A stretch of 6,771 nucleotides of DNA, taken from the NCBI GenBank assembly GCA_937967875.1, contig CALBTQ010000368.1, positions 1-6,771 on the forward strand. Reading direction: 5' to 3'. Each line of letters starts with the position of its first letter. Position 1 is the stretch's first letter. The position numbers and the translations under genes were made by a program. The notes beneath the pieces are model-generated. The model saw only the letters and a list, made by a program, of their open reading frames with translations. It searched no databases and was not told the DNA's origin. The stretch comes from an uncultured Pseudomonadota bacterium (lineage in GTDB: Bacteria > Lernaellota > Lernaellaia > Lernaellales > Lernaellaceae). Below are positions 1 to 5,654 of the stretch, in pieces.

Positions 1-45
1 GATCGTATTCGGTGACTGGAGTTCAGACGTGTGCTCTTCCGATCT
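1..45. other. Illumina adapter remnant (index/Read 2 side)
   Basis: From position 12 the sequence GTGACTGGAGTTCAGACGTG and its continuation to base 45 match the TruSeq index-side adapter ending in GCTCTTCCGATCT. Bases 1-3 (GAT) fit the end of the P7 flow-cell sequence, so bases 4-11 (CGTATTCG) sit where the 8-nt sample index belongs. This is synthetic library DNA left in the assembly. Translated forward it gives the familiar contaminant peptide TGVQTCALPI. No gene should be called from it. The adapter match is read directly; assigning bases 4-11 as the index is an inference from position. Confidence 0.97.
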
Positions 46-1439
46 ACGGCAAACGATTTCGCCCGCGCGCGCGCCGTGGCCGCCGCATCGTCGATCAACC
101 CGGCGCCCTGCGCGCCCAGCAGCGCCAGGCCCTTCACCCCGGCCTCGGGTTCGTCGGTCAACTCCAACGGTACGCCGTAGACGTCGGCTTTGATCTGATT
201 GAGCAACCGGTTGCGCGTGCCCCCGCCGGCGGCATAAACGCGCGTGATCTCCACCCCCGCCGCGGCGAAGCGGCACAGGCTTTGCCCGACGGCCATGGCG
301 ACGCCCTCCATCACCGCTCGCGCCAGATGCGGTGCGCGATGATTGAGCGTCAGGCCGTAAAACGCGCCGCGCGCCGCCGTGTTCTCGCGCCGCCGTTCCC
401 CCAGCGGATAAGGGTAGAACATCAGCCCGTCGCTGCCCGGCGGCGCTTGCTCGGCCAGCGCCACCAATCGATCGTAGTCGAACGACGCCTCGCGTGCCGA
501 GGCAATGAAATCCAACGCCCATTTGTTGGCCAACCCACCGCAATCGAGCATCGTGAACGGCAGCCAGCCGCCGACCACATGCCGCAGGTTGGAAAATCCC
601 GGCGCAACCAACGGCCGCGCCAGATGCACCATGAACAACGTGCTTGTGCCGGTAATATCCGCCGCCGCGCCTTGCTCGGTCAGCCCCAAGCCGAGCATCG
701 AAACGATGAAATCCGCGCCCCCGGCAATGACCGGCAGCCCGGCGGGCAAGCCCGTCTGCACCGCCGCTTCGTCGGTTACTGCTCCGATGATCTCCGCTGC
801 GCGGTGCACCGGCGCGAATTTTTTCAGGTCCACGCCGACCAACTCGGCCAGATGATCGCTATAGGCATCGGTCGTCGCATCCCATAAATAGGTGCCCGAC
901 GCCTCGGACGGATCGGTTGCGGCTACGCCCGTCATCCGATAGTTGATGAAATCCTTGGGCACGAGGAACCAGCGCGTGCGCGCGTAAACATCCGGCCGGT
1001 GTTCGGCGATCCACCTCACCTTCAGACTCACCCAACCCGATTGCACCGGATTGCCGGTCAGCCGCGCCAGTTCGTTCTCGTCGTGGTGCGCCAGCAGCGC
1101 GTCGCATTGCTCCTGACAGCGCTTGTCGCACCAGATTTGCGTCCACTCGGTGGTCAACGCGCCATCTTCGGTCACGCCCACCGGCCCGTGCATCTGCCCG
1201 CAGGCGGCAAACGCGGCGGGCGCGTTCGCGGAAAAATCAACCTTGGTCGCCAACTCGCGCAGCGCCCGACAGGCGTTTTCCCACCACTGCGCCGGTCGCT
1301 GTTGCGCCCAACCCGGTTGCGGATTGCTCACTTCATGAAAAGCCTGGGAGATGGCGAGAATGTCGCCTTCGACACTCACCGCACCGGCGCGCACGCTTTG
1401 CGTTCCCAGATCCAACACGATGACGATCGGCCGCGGCAT
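46..1439 (-). CDS. FGGY-family carbohydrate kinase, xylulokinase-like (3' end missing)
   Basis: Transfers phosphate from ATP to a sugar, probably a ketopentose or related polyol-derived sugar, in the cytoplasm. The frame is open from ATG 1439 into the adapter, giving 464 genuine residues. Xylulokinases are about 480-510 residues, so only the last few tens are missing. Visible motifs are the N-terminal phosphate loop DLGTQSVRAG (10-19, Asp10 as metal/phosphate residue), the xylulokinase-type GQMHG (81-85, the Met-His sugar contact), KDFINYRMTG (162-171), GGADF (240-244, Asp243 as likely catalytic base), DITGTSTLF (261-269), FYPYPLGERR (341-350), the FGGY signature region ARGAFYGLTLNHRAPHLARA (356-375), AGGGTRNRLLNQIKADV (404-420) and EAGVKGLALLGAQGAG (432-447). 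TAGGAG, 10 nt before the start, overlaps the upstream dehydrogenase stop, so the two are co-transcribed and probably translationally coupled. MHG favours xylulokinase over glycerol kinase, but the true substrate is not determined. Confidence 0.93.
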
Positions 1440-1449
1440 GATCGGTTGT

Positions 1450-1455
1450 CTCCTA
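1450..1455 (-). promoter_or_regulatory. Shine-Dalgarno of the FGGY kinase, overlapping the upstream stop codon
   Basis: On the minus strand TAGGAG contains both the TAG stop of the dehydrogenase (1455-1453) and an AGGAG ribosome binding site. Ten nucleotides separate it from ATG 1439. This fixes the kinase start and suggests that ribosomes finishing the dehydrogenase reinitiate on the kinase. Confidence 0.8.
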
Positions 1456-2631
1456 CAAACGGCGGCGCAGCACTTCGGTCAGTTCCTCCGTGCTCAACTT
1501 TACCGGATTGCTCTTGTTGCCCGCAGCCGCGACGATTTTCGGCAGATCGTTCTCGCCGACGCCGAATGCTCCCAGGCGCGGAATCTGCAACAACTCGGTC
1601 CATTCTTCCAGGATCGACAACAACAGCTTGCATCCCTGCTGCACGTTCTTCGCATCGATGCCCGCCAGCATCCCGCCGACCTTGGCGAACTTGACCAGCG
1701 CCGGATGATCCCACCCGTGTAAGCGGGCCAGCTTTTCGATGGTCAGTTCGTTGGCCGGCAGCATCAGCGTGCCGCACACCACACCATGGGCGATGGGGAA
1801 ATAGCCGCCCACCGCCGCCGCAAAACCGTGCACCGCACCCAGCCCGGCGTTGGCCAGCACCAGGCCCGACATCAGCGCCGCGTAGGCCATTTGACCGCGC
1901 AGATCCACGTCGTCGCCGTGCTCGCCCGCCAATAGGGGCAGCGTCCGCGCGATGCATTCCAAGCCGCTCCAAGCCAACGCGTCGGTCAACGGCGAGGCGC
2001 CGGTGGAAACATACCCTTCCAGCAATTGCGTGAAGGCGTCCATGCCGCAGGCGGCGGTCACTGCCGGCGGACACGTAACGGCCAATTCCGGATCGACCAG
2101 CGCAACGGCCGGCACGAAATTGTCGTGGCGCAGCGATTTCTTGAAGCCGTCTTCGCCGACCTGGCTGATCACCGCGTTCTTCGTCGCCTCGCTGCCGGTG
2201 CCGGCGGTGGTAGGTACGGCGATCAGCGGCTTGGTCGCACCGGGATGTTCTTTGGTCCCTACGCCTTCGAGATAATCGATGATCGGCTCGCCCAACGGCA
2301 GCATCGCCGCGATGGCTTTGCCCGCGTCCAGCACGCTGCCGCCGCCCCAGGCGACCACGGCATCGACCGGCTGCGCGCGCAAACGCGCCACCGCTTCGTC
2401 CACCATCGCCGGCGACGGCTCGCCCGCAACGGTGATGTGCGTAAACGCGATGCCGCGCTCGCCCAACGTTTTTGTCAGATTGTCCCAATGTTCGCCGGCA
2501 CGAAACGAAGAAGCGCCGGTCACCAACGCAACATGGCTGCTGTAACCGGCGATCAGTTGCGGCAACTCGGCGAACTTGCCCGCACCGAACACGAGGGAGG
2601 GCATCCGGACGAAATCGAAGGGCCGGATCAT
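1453..2631 (-). CDS. Iron-dependent-type (group III) alcohol dehydrogenase with a Gln in the metal site
   Basis: Cytoplasmic NAD(P)-dependent oxidoreductase of the iron-containing alcohol dehydrogenase family, interconverting an alcohol or polyol with its carbonyl form. It has 392 residues, the usual family length. Landmarks are the nucleotide-binding WGGGSVLDAGKA (95-106), PTTAGTGSE (140-148), DPELAVTCPP (180-189), GMDAFTQLLEGY (196-207), AVHGFAAAVGGYFPIAHG (266-283) and a C-terminal SNPVKLSTEEL (374-384). Relative to E. coli FucO (Asp196, His200, His263, His277), the ligand positions are Asp198, Gln202, His268 and His282. The second ligand is therefore Gln rather than His, and the extra His of the usual HGMAH motif is Ala272. 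From memory, a sizeable subgroup of the family shares TQ and VHGFA, so this looks like a subgroup trait rather than damage. The start at 2631 is chosen because AAGGAG lies 7 nt upstream and MIRPFDF begins like the family; the longer 2739 start would read through the operator region. Substrate unknown; the downstream sugar kinase suggests a polyol or sugar alcohol. Confidence 0.94.
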   Translation of the reverse strand: MIRPFDFVRMPSLVFGAGKFAELPQLIAGYSSHVALVTGASSFRAGEHWDNLTKTLGERGIAFTHITVAGEPSPAMVDEAVARLRAQPVDAVVAWGGGSVLDAGKAIAAMLPLGEPIIDYLEGVGTKEHPGATKPLIAVPTTAGTGSEATKNAVISQVGEDGFKKSLRHDNFVPAVALVDPELAVTCPPAVTAACGMDAFTQLLEGYVSTGASPLTDALAWSGLECIARTLPLLAGEHGDDVDLRGQMAYAALMSGLVLANAGLGAVHGFAAAVGGYFPIAHGVVCGTLMLPANELTIEKLARLHGWDHPALVKFAKVGGMLAGIDAKNVQQGCKLLLSILEEWTELLQIPRLGAFGVGENDLPKIVAAAGNKSNPVKLSTEELTEVLRRRL

Positions 2632-2638
2632 GATCCAT

Positions 2639-2644
2639 CTCCTT
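2639..2644 (-). promoter_or_regulatory. Strong Shine-Dalgarno of the alcohol dehydrogenase
   Basis: AAGGAG on the minus strand, 7 nt before ATG 2631. It decides the start: an upstream in-frame ATG at 2739 and an out-of-frame ATG at 2638 are both open but have no comparable site. Confidence 0.85.
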
Positions 2645-2663
2645 GCGGTGTTTAAAGGAAAAT

Positions 2664-2676
2664 ACTGGTTGAACCG
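2664..2676. promoter_or_regulatory. Secondary operator-like site in the leader of the dehydrogenase-kinase operon
   Basis: Contains the 9-bp palindrome GGTTGAACC (2667-2675). ACTGGTTGAACC (2664-2675) is an exact inverted copy of 2749-2760, the core of the main palindrome. The centres (2671 and 2753) are 82 bp apart, close to eight helical turns, which would suit a repressor bridging both sites. It lies between the predicted transcription start and the ribosome binding site. The repeat is read directly; the operator role is inferred. Confidence 0.55.
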
Positions 2677-2688
2677 CTTCCCAACATC

Positions 2689-2705
2689 ACAACCTCGTGG
2701 GTTGT
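2689..2705 (-). other. Small hairpin in the operon leader
   Basis: ACAACC (2689-2694) and GGTTGT (2700-2705) form a perfect 6-bp stem with a 5-nt loop, placed between the two operator-like sites. It has no U-tract, so it is not an intrinsic terminator. It may be a leader RNA structure or an incidental repeat. Confidence 0.35.
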
Positions 2706-2737
2706 ACCGCCGTTCTCCACCATACACAAACTGTGAC

Positions 2738-2768
2738 ATTGGTTCATTGGTTCAACCAGTGATCCAAT
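2738..2768. promoter_or_regulatory. 31-bp near-perfect palindrome, likely repressor operator over the transcription start
   Basis: Centred on 2753, 13 of 15 base pairs are complementary between the arms; the mismatches are 2747/2759 and 2743/2763. Each arm holds an inner TGGTT and an outer ATTGG five bases apart, so the layout is ATTGG-N5-TGGTT-N-AACCA-N5-CCAAT. On the left arm this also appears as a tandem repeat of TTGGTTCA (2739-2746, 2747-2754). The core TGGT-N3-ACCA fits the FadR subfamily of GntR regulators (PdhR is known to bind ATTGGT-N3-ACCAAT). Its edge touches the predicted -10 element and it spans the expected +1, the position of a repressor site. No regulator gene is in the window. 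Confidence 0.72.
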
Positions 2769-2796
2769 TTTTACCCGATGGCGCTCGGTCTGTCAA
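2768..2796 (-). promoter_or_regulatory. Sigma70-type promoter of the dehydrogenase-kinase operon
   Basis: On the minus strand a consensus -35 TTGACA (2796-2791) is followed by a 17-bp spacer and a -10 TAAAAA (2773-2768, four of six consensus bases). Transcription should start near 2761 and give a leader of about 130 nt before ATG 2631. The start lies inside the palindromic operator, implying repression in the absence of inducer. Confidence 0.7.
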
Positions 2797-2802
2797 TACA
2801 TA

Positions 2803-2833
2803 CAAAAGAGAACGGCGCAAATAATTCGTGCCG
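2803..2833 (-). terminator. Weak possible intrinsic terminator after the glycosyltransferase
   Basis: Just past the glycosyltransferase stop the minus strand reads CGGCAC, a 9-nt AT-rich loop, GCGCCG, then TTCTCTTTTG. The stem has five pairs and one A-C mismatch, and the T-run is interrupted, so the case is marginal. A separate promoter for the next genes immediately downstream makes a transcription boundary here plausible. Confidence 0.3.
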
Positions 2834-2835
2834 AC

Positions 2836-4056
2836 TCAAATCAACGAGCGCCAAACGTGCTCCACCCGTCGAAACGTCGCTCTCCAGGTGAACGGCTCCA
2901 GTGAAGAACAACTGGGCTCAGCCAATGGCGGCTGCGCCAGACTACGGCGCAAGGCGGCGGTCAGGCGCTTGGAGAACGAGGGTAAATCCTCCGCCAGCGG
3001 CGTATCCGGCCCGGTCAGACACGGCAGATCGATCAACTCCAGCGCTTCGCCCAGATGCGGCGCCAGCACCTCCGCCACGCCGGGCAACTTGGTGGACGCC
3101 AATCGGCAGCCGCAGGCCAGCGCCTCGACCAGCACCAGCGGTACGCCCTCGTAAAACGACGGCAGCACGCAAACGGCGCAGTGTCGAAGGAGATCGGCCA
3201 GCTTTTCCTGCGGCAACTGACCGTGCATTTTCACCGCCGGCGCCATCGCCGTCATGCGCTCACGCAACGCCTCAGCCTCGTCTCCCGCCCCATTGCCGGC
3301 GACGTGCAACACGAGATGCGGAAATTCTTCGCGCAGGCGCTCGACGGCATCCAGCAGCCAGGGCAAGCCCTTCGCCGCACTGTACTTGCCGATGTAGACC
3401 GCCTGCCCCACGGCTGCATCCGGATTCCGCCCACGTGTGTGGAACAGCTCGTCGCGATACCCCGCCCCGACCACGTGAATGCGCGCGCAGTCGATGCCGT
3501 AGGTTGTCGCGATTTGCTGCACGTGCCCCGGCTGCAGCGCGACGACCGCTTCGTTACGCCGACACCCGGCGATGACCTCCCCCGCCAGATGCGGGCACAG
3601 TTGCAGTTGCCGCAACGCGGTCGAATGGCAATGCATGACCACCGGGATATCCGGCGCAAGATCCTTGAGCAACGAACTGACGATCCACAAGTGATGCGCG
3701 TGAATGACGTCGGGCCGGAACGTCGCCAGCACGTCGGCCAGATGCGCGCTCCATGCCGCTCGGTAGGCGGCAAGCTGCGTATCGGTCATCGCCGCAAAAC
3801 GCGTCGACCGATAGGGCATCACATCGCTCATGCCCGGCACGGGAAAAGGTAGCGGTTCGCGTTCGAAGCACAGCGGATGGATTTTCTCGTCCGGCAAATC
3901 ACCGACGTGTGGATGCCCTTCCCCGGCCGGCATGCCGACCACGGCATGTTGCTCCCAGCCGGTGCACGCGGCCAAACGCACCAACGCATCAAGCGTCACG
4001 CCGCTGCCGGTGAGAAAGGGCCTTTGCGAAAGAATGTGCAATACCGACGGTTTCAT
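2836..4056 (-). CDS. GT4-family (GT-B fold) glycosyltransferase
   Basis: A 406-residue retaining glycosyltransferase of the GT4 type, which moves a sugar from a nucleotide-sugar donor to a glycan, lipid or other acceptor, usually at the cytoplasmic face of the membrane. The N-terminal acceptor domain shows the glycine-rich SQRPFLTGSGVTLDALVR (10-27) and RPDVIHAHHLWIVSSL (114-129). The C-terminal donor domain shows YIGKYSAAKGLPWLLDA (221-237), where Lys224 and Lys229 take the usual Arg/Lys phosphate contacts, and the E-x7-E motif in FYEGVPLVLVEALACG (301-316; Glu303 and Glu311). The closing PFTWRATFRRVEHVW (388-402) is the helix that typically crosses back to the N-domain. There is no signal peptide or membrane segment. 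ATG 4056 lacks a clear Shine-Dalgarno, but no better in-frame start is visible. It is separated from the downstream dehydrogenase by that gene's own promoter, so it is probably a separate unit. Acceptor and sugar cannot be told; surface polysaccharide synthesis is a guess. Confidence 0.9.
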   Translation of the reverse strand: MKPSVLHILSQRPFLTGSGVTLDALVRLAACTGWEQHAVVGMPAGEGHPHVGDLPDEKIHPLCFEREPLPFPVPGMSDVMPYRSTRFAAMTDTQLAAYRAAWSAHLADVLATFRPDVIHAHHLWIVSSLLKDLAPDIPVVMHCHSTALRQLQLCPHLAGEVIAGCRRNEAVVALQPGHVQQIATTYGIDCARIHVVGAGYRDELFHTRGRNPDAAVGQAVYIGKYSAAKGLPWLLDAVERLREEFPHLVLHVAGNGAGDEAEALRERMTAMAPAVKMHGQLPQEKLADLLRHCAVCVLPSFYEGVPLVLVEALACGCRLASTKLPGVAEVLAPHLGEALELIDLPCLTGPDTPLAEDLPSFSKRLTAALRRSLAQPPLAEPSCSSLEPFTWRATFRRVEHVWRSLI

Positions 4057-4238
4057 CGCCGATCATCGTACGCGATTGGAATTAACATCACAAATCGAAT
4101 GGTTATGGTCTGTTATTGCGCGCCGCGCCGCTTTTTGTTAATGTAGCGCGCCCAGAGGGGTAATGCAGTCGCCAATGATGGTTGGACGTTGAAAACCGCC
4201 CCGGATGGCGAACGAGCGGAAAGGACGAACAAACGACC
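4057..4238. promoter_or_regulatory. Divergent intergenic region between glycosyltransferase and VKOR-DsbA genes
   Basis: This 182-bp region must carry the 5' signals of both flanking genes. ATTAACA (4081-4087) and TGTTAAT (4136-4142) form a 7-bp inverted repeat, each oriented as a possible -10-like element for one gene. TTATTG (4113-4118) lies 17 bp before TGTTAA as a weak -35 for the plus-strand gene. None of these matches is strong, so promoter positions are tentative. AAGGA (4221-4225) is a loosely spaced ribosome binding site, 13 nt before ATG 4239. Confidence 0.35.
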
Positions 4239-5438
4239 ATGACCGATAAATCAACGAAACGATTTATTGTCATCCTGGCATGCCTGCTTCTGGGTTTCCT
4301 GGCCTCCGCCTATACGTTCCACCTGTTCATGCAGGTGCAGGAGCACGGTCCGAACGTCGACAGCTTCTGCGCGATCAGCGAGAAGGTCAATTGCATCACC
4401 GTGGAAACCAGCGAATACGCCGTGACGCTCGGCGTGCCCATCGCCATGTACGGCCTCGAATATTACTCGATCGGGTTGATCATTTTACTGCTGTCGTTCT
4501 TCGGCATCTGGCCGTTGCGCCGCTGGCAATCGTTGATTTTCTGGATGGCCGTCATTTCGGTGCCGGTCATTACGATTCTCGCCTATTTGGCCTTCGTGGT
4601 TATCGGCTCGATCTGCATCGTCTGCTGCGTGGTCTACCTGGCCAACCTGACGATGCTCATCTACCTGCTGGCCGCCAATCGCGGTCGCCTGCGCGAACTG
4701 GCCGTGGAAGGACCGACGGAATTTTTCGGCGCACTGCCGCAAACGCGCGGTCTGCTGATCGCCGTGATCCTCTTCGCCGCCGCCGCCCTCTCGCAGTTTT
4801 TCTGGATGTCGCCGGTCCTGGGCATTACCGACGGCGGCTCGTTCAATTTTCAGGGTCTGCCGGTCAGCGGCAGGAGCTTGGGCAACCCGGACGCGCCGAT
4901 TCAGATCGAGGAATTCACCGACTACCAATGCCCGTACTGCGACAAGGCGCACAAGGTGATGATGGAACTGGTGCAAAAGTATCCGGACAAGATCCATCTC
5001 ACGCACCGCGATTACCCGTTGGATCACAACTGCAATCCGTACATTCCCCGGCCGTTCCATCCCGATGCCTGCCGCGCCGCGAAATACGGCCGTTGCGCCG
5101 CCGCGCAAAATCGCTTCTGGCAACTCGACGACAAGATGTTCCATAACCGCTCCCGCTTGCAGAAACGGCACATCGTCGTTTATGCCCGTGAGTCGGGATT
5201 GAATATGAGCAAGCTCGAGGAATGCGTCGCCGAGCCCGCAACGCTCGACGCCGTTCTGAAAGACATCCACGAGGGACACAATCGCGGCGTGAACGGGACG
5301 CCCGCCTGCTTCATCAACGGCGAGCTGGTGTTCGGTTACTACCCGCTGGAATTCTGGGAAAACAAGGTGCGGAAGATTCTGGGGCTCGAACCGCTCGCGA
5401 CACCGACGCCGGCAGCGCCCGCCGAAGCCACGCCCTAA
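4239..5438 (+). CDS. VKOR-DsbA fusion, membrane disulfide-bond-forming oxidoreductase
   Basis: A 399-residue inner-membrane protein joining a vitamin K epoxide reductase (DsbB-like) domain to a DsbA/thioredoxin-fold domain. The VKOR part would pass electrons from DsbA to quinone; the DsbA part would oxidise exported proteins. Five membrane segments are visible (about 9-30, 72-91, 97-120, 122-144, 170-190). Positive loops PLRRW (92-96) and RGRLR (148-152) place the N-terminus inside and the DsbA domain in the periplasm. The shuttle cysteines are Cys44 and Cys52 in the first outer loop; the VKOR active site is CIVC (126-129), followed by an extra Cys130. The DsbA active site is CPYC (231-234) in EEFTDYQCPYC, with a cis-Pro loop GTPA (353-356). 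Five further cysteines (265, 278, 286, 329, 357) lie in the DsbA domain. A Pro/Ala-rich tail ends the protein. ATG 4239 is preferred to a TTG at 4182 because it puts the first helix at residue 9. Natural VKOR fusions are known; this one looks complete. Confidence 0.93.
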   Translation: MTDKSTKRFIVILACLLLGFLASAYTFHLFMQVQEHGPNVDSFCAISEKVNCITVETSEYAVTLGVPIAMYGLEYYSIGLIILLLSFFGIWPLRRWQSLIFWMAVISVPVITILAYLAFVVIGSICIVCCVVYLANLTMLIYLLAANRGRLRELAVEGPTEFFGALPQTRGLLIAVILFAAAALSQFFWMSPVLGITDGGSFNFQGLPVSGRSLGNPDAPIQIEEFTDYQCPYCDKAHKVMMELVQKYPDKIHLTHRDYPLDHNCNPYIPRPFHPDACRAAKYGRCAAAQNRFWQLDDKMFHNRSRLQKRHIVVYARESGLNMSKLEECVAEPATLDAVLKDIHEGHNRGVNGTPACFINGELVFGYYPLEFWENKVRKILGLEPLATPTPAAPAEATP

Positions 5439-5468
5439 TCCCAGCCGTATGCGCGATGCAACCGATCG

Positions 5469-5502
5469 CGCAGCAACCGTTCGAGAATAGCGTGGTTGCG
5501 CG
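5469..5502 (+). other. Hairpin downstream of the VKOR-DsbA gene
   Basis: GCAACC (5473-5478) pairs with GGTTGC (5494-5499), and the stem continues three more pairs past a bulged A (C5469, G5470 and C5471 with G5502, C5501 and G5500), enclosing a 15-nt loop. No T-run follows, so it is not a standard intrinsic terminator. It could stabilise the 3' end of the mRNA or assist factor-dependent termination. Confidence 0.35.
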
Positions 5503-5562
5503 TCCAACCAAGGTACCGGCTCGATTAATGGTTTACTACCATCTGAGTTTCAGGACGAAAAT

Positions 5563-5617
5563 AATCAATCTCTCTTGGAAAGGCATTGATTTGTGATATA
5601 TATTCAATCAATTGATT
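5563..5617. repeat. Four AATCAAT/ATTGATT heptamers upstream of the SGNH gene
   Basis: AATCAAT occurs at 5563-5569 and 5606-5612, and its complement ATTGATT at 5585-5591 and 5611-5617. The last two overlap into a perfect 12-bp palindrome, AATCAATTGATT (5606-5617). The first three start 22 and 21 bp apart, about two helical turns, in alternating orientation. This could be a cluster of binding sites for one regulator around the candidate promoter, but the stretch is very AT-rich and chance repeats are likelier there. Confidence 0.45.
5575..5604 (+). promoter_or_regulatory. Candidate promoter of the SGNH gene
   Basis: TTGGAA (5575-5580), an 18-bp spacer and TATATT (5599-5604, five of six consensus bases) form a reasonable sigma70-like promoter about 50 bp before ATG 5655. 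The -10 lies between two inverted ATTGATT/AATCAAT heptamers. The AT-richness of the region makes a chance match possible. Confidence 0.42.
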
Positions 5618-5654
5618 CTATTTTTAATACCTGATTTGCATTGGCAACGGTTTA

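Noticed and set aside
12..887. Long plus-strand open frame starting in the left adapter
   Set aside because: It begins in synthetic sequence, is Arg/Gln-rich with no family motifs, and is antisense to the FGGY kinase, whose motifs are clear.
1376..2638. A 420-codon minus-strand frame overlapping the dehydrogenase, starting at an ATG within its leader
   Set aside because: The translation is extremely Arg-rich and motif-free. It is a +1 shadow of the GC-rich dehydrogenase gene.
2632..2739. N-terminal extension of the dehydrogenase to the ATG at 2739
   Set aside because: It would translate the operator and leader, starts only about 20 nt after the predicted transcription start, and lacks a ribosome binding site. 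ATG 2631 has AAGGAG at ideal spacing and fits the family length.
2664..2760. Inverted repeats interpreted as ends of a small mobile element
   Set aside because: Only 73 bp lie between the copies, with no transposase, no target duplication and a better explanation as operator sites.
4163..4192. Nine-codon upstream open frame (MQSPMMVGR) before the VKOR-DsbA gene
   Set aside because: The GGGG before it is only 2 nt from the ATG, and there is no sign of attenuation structure or conserved residues.
4182..4238. TTG start extending the VKOR-DsbA protein by 19 residues
   Set aside because: It adds a hydrophilic stretch before the first helix, and ATG 4239 gives the usual short cytoplasmic N-terminus.
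5469..5502. Hairpin as an intrinsic terminator of the VKOR-DsbA gene
   Set aside because: No run of T follows the stem, and the 15-nt loop is large.
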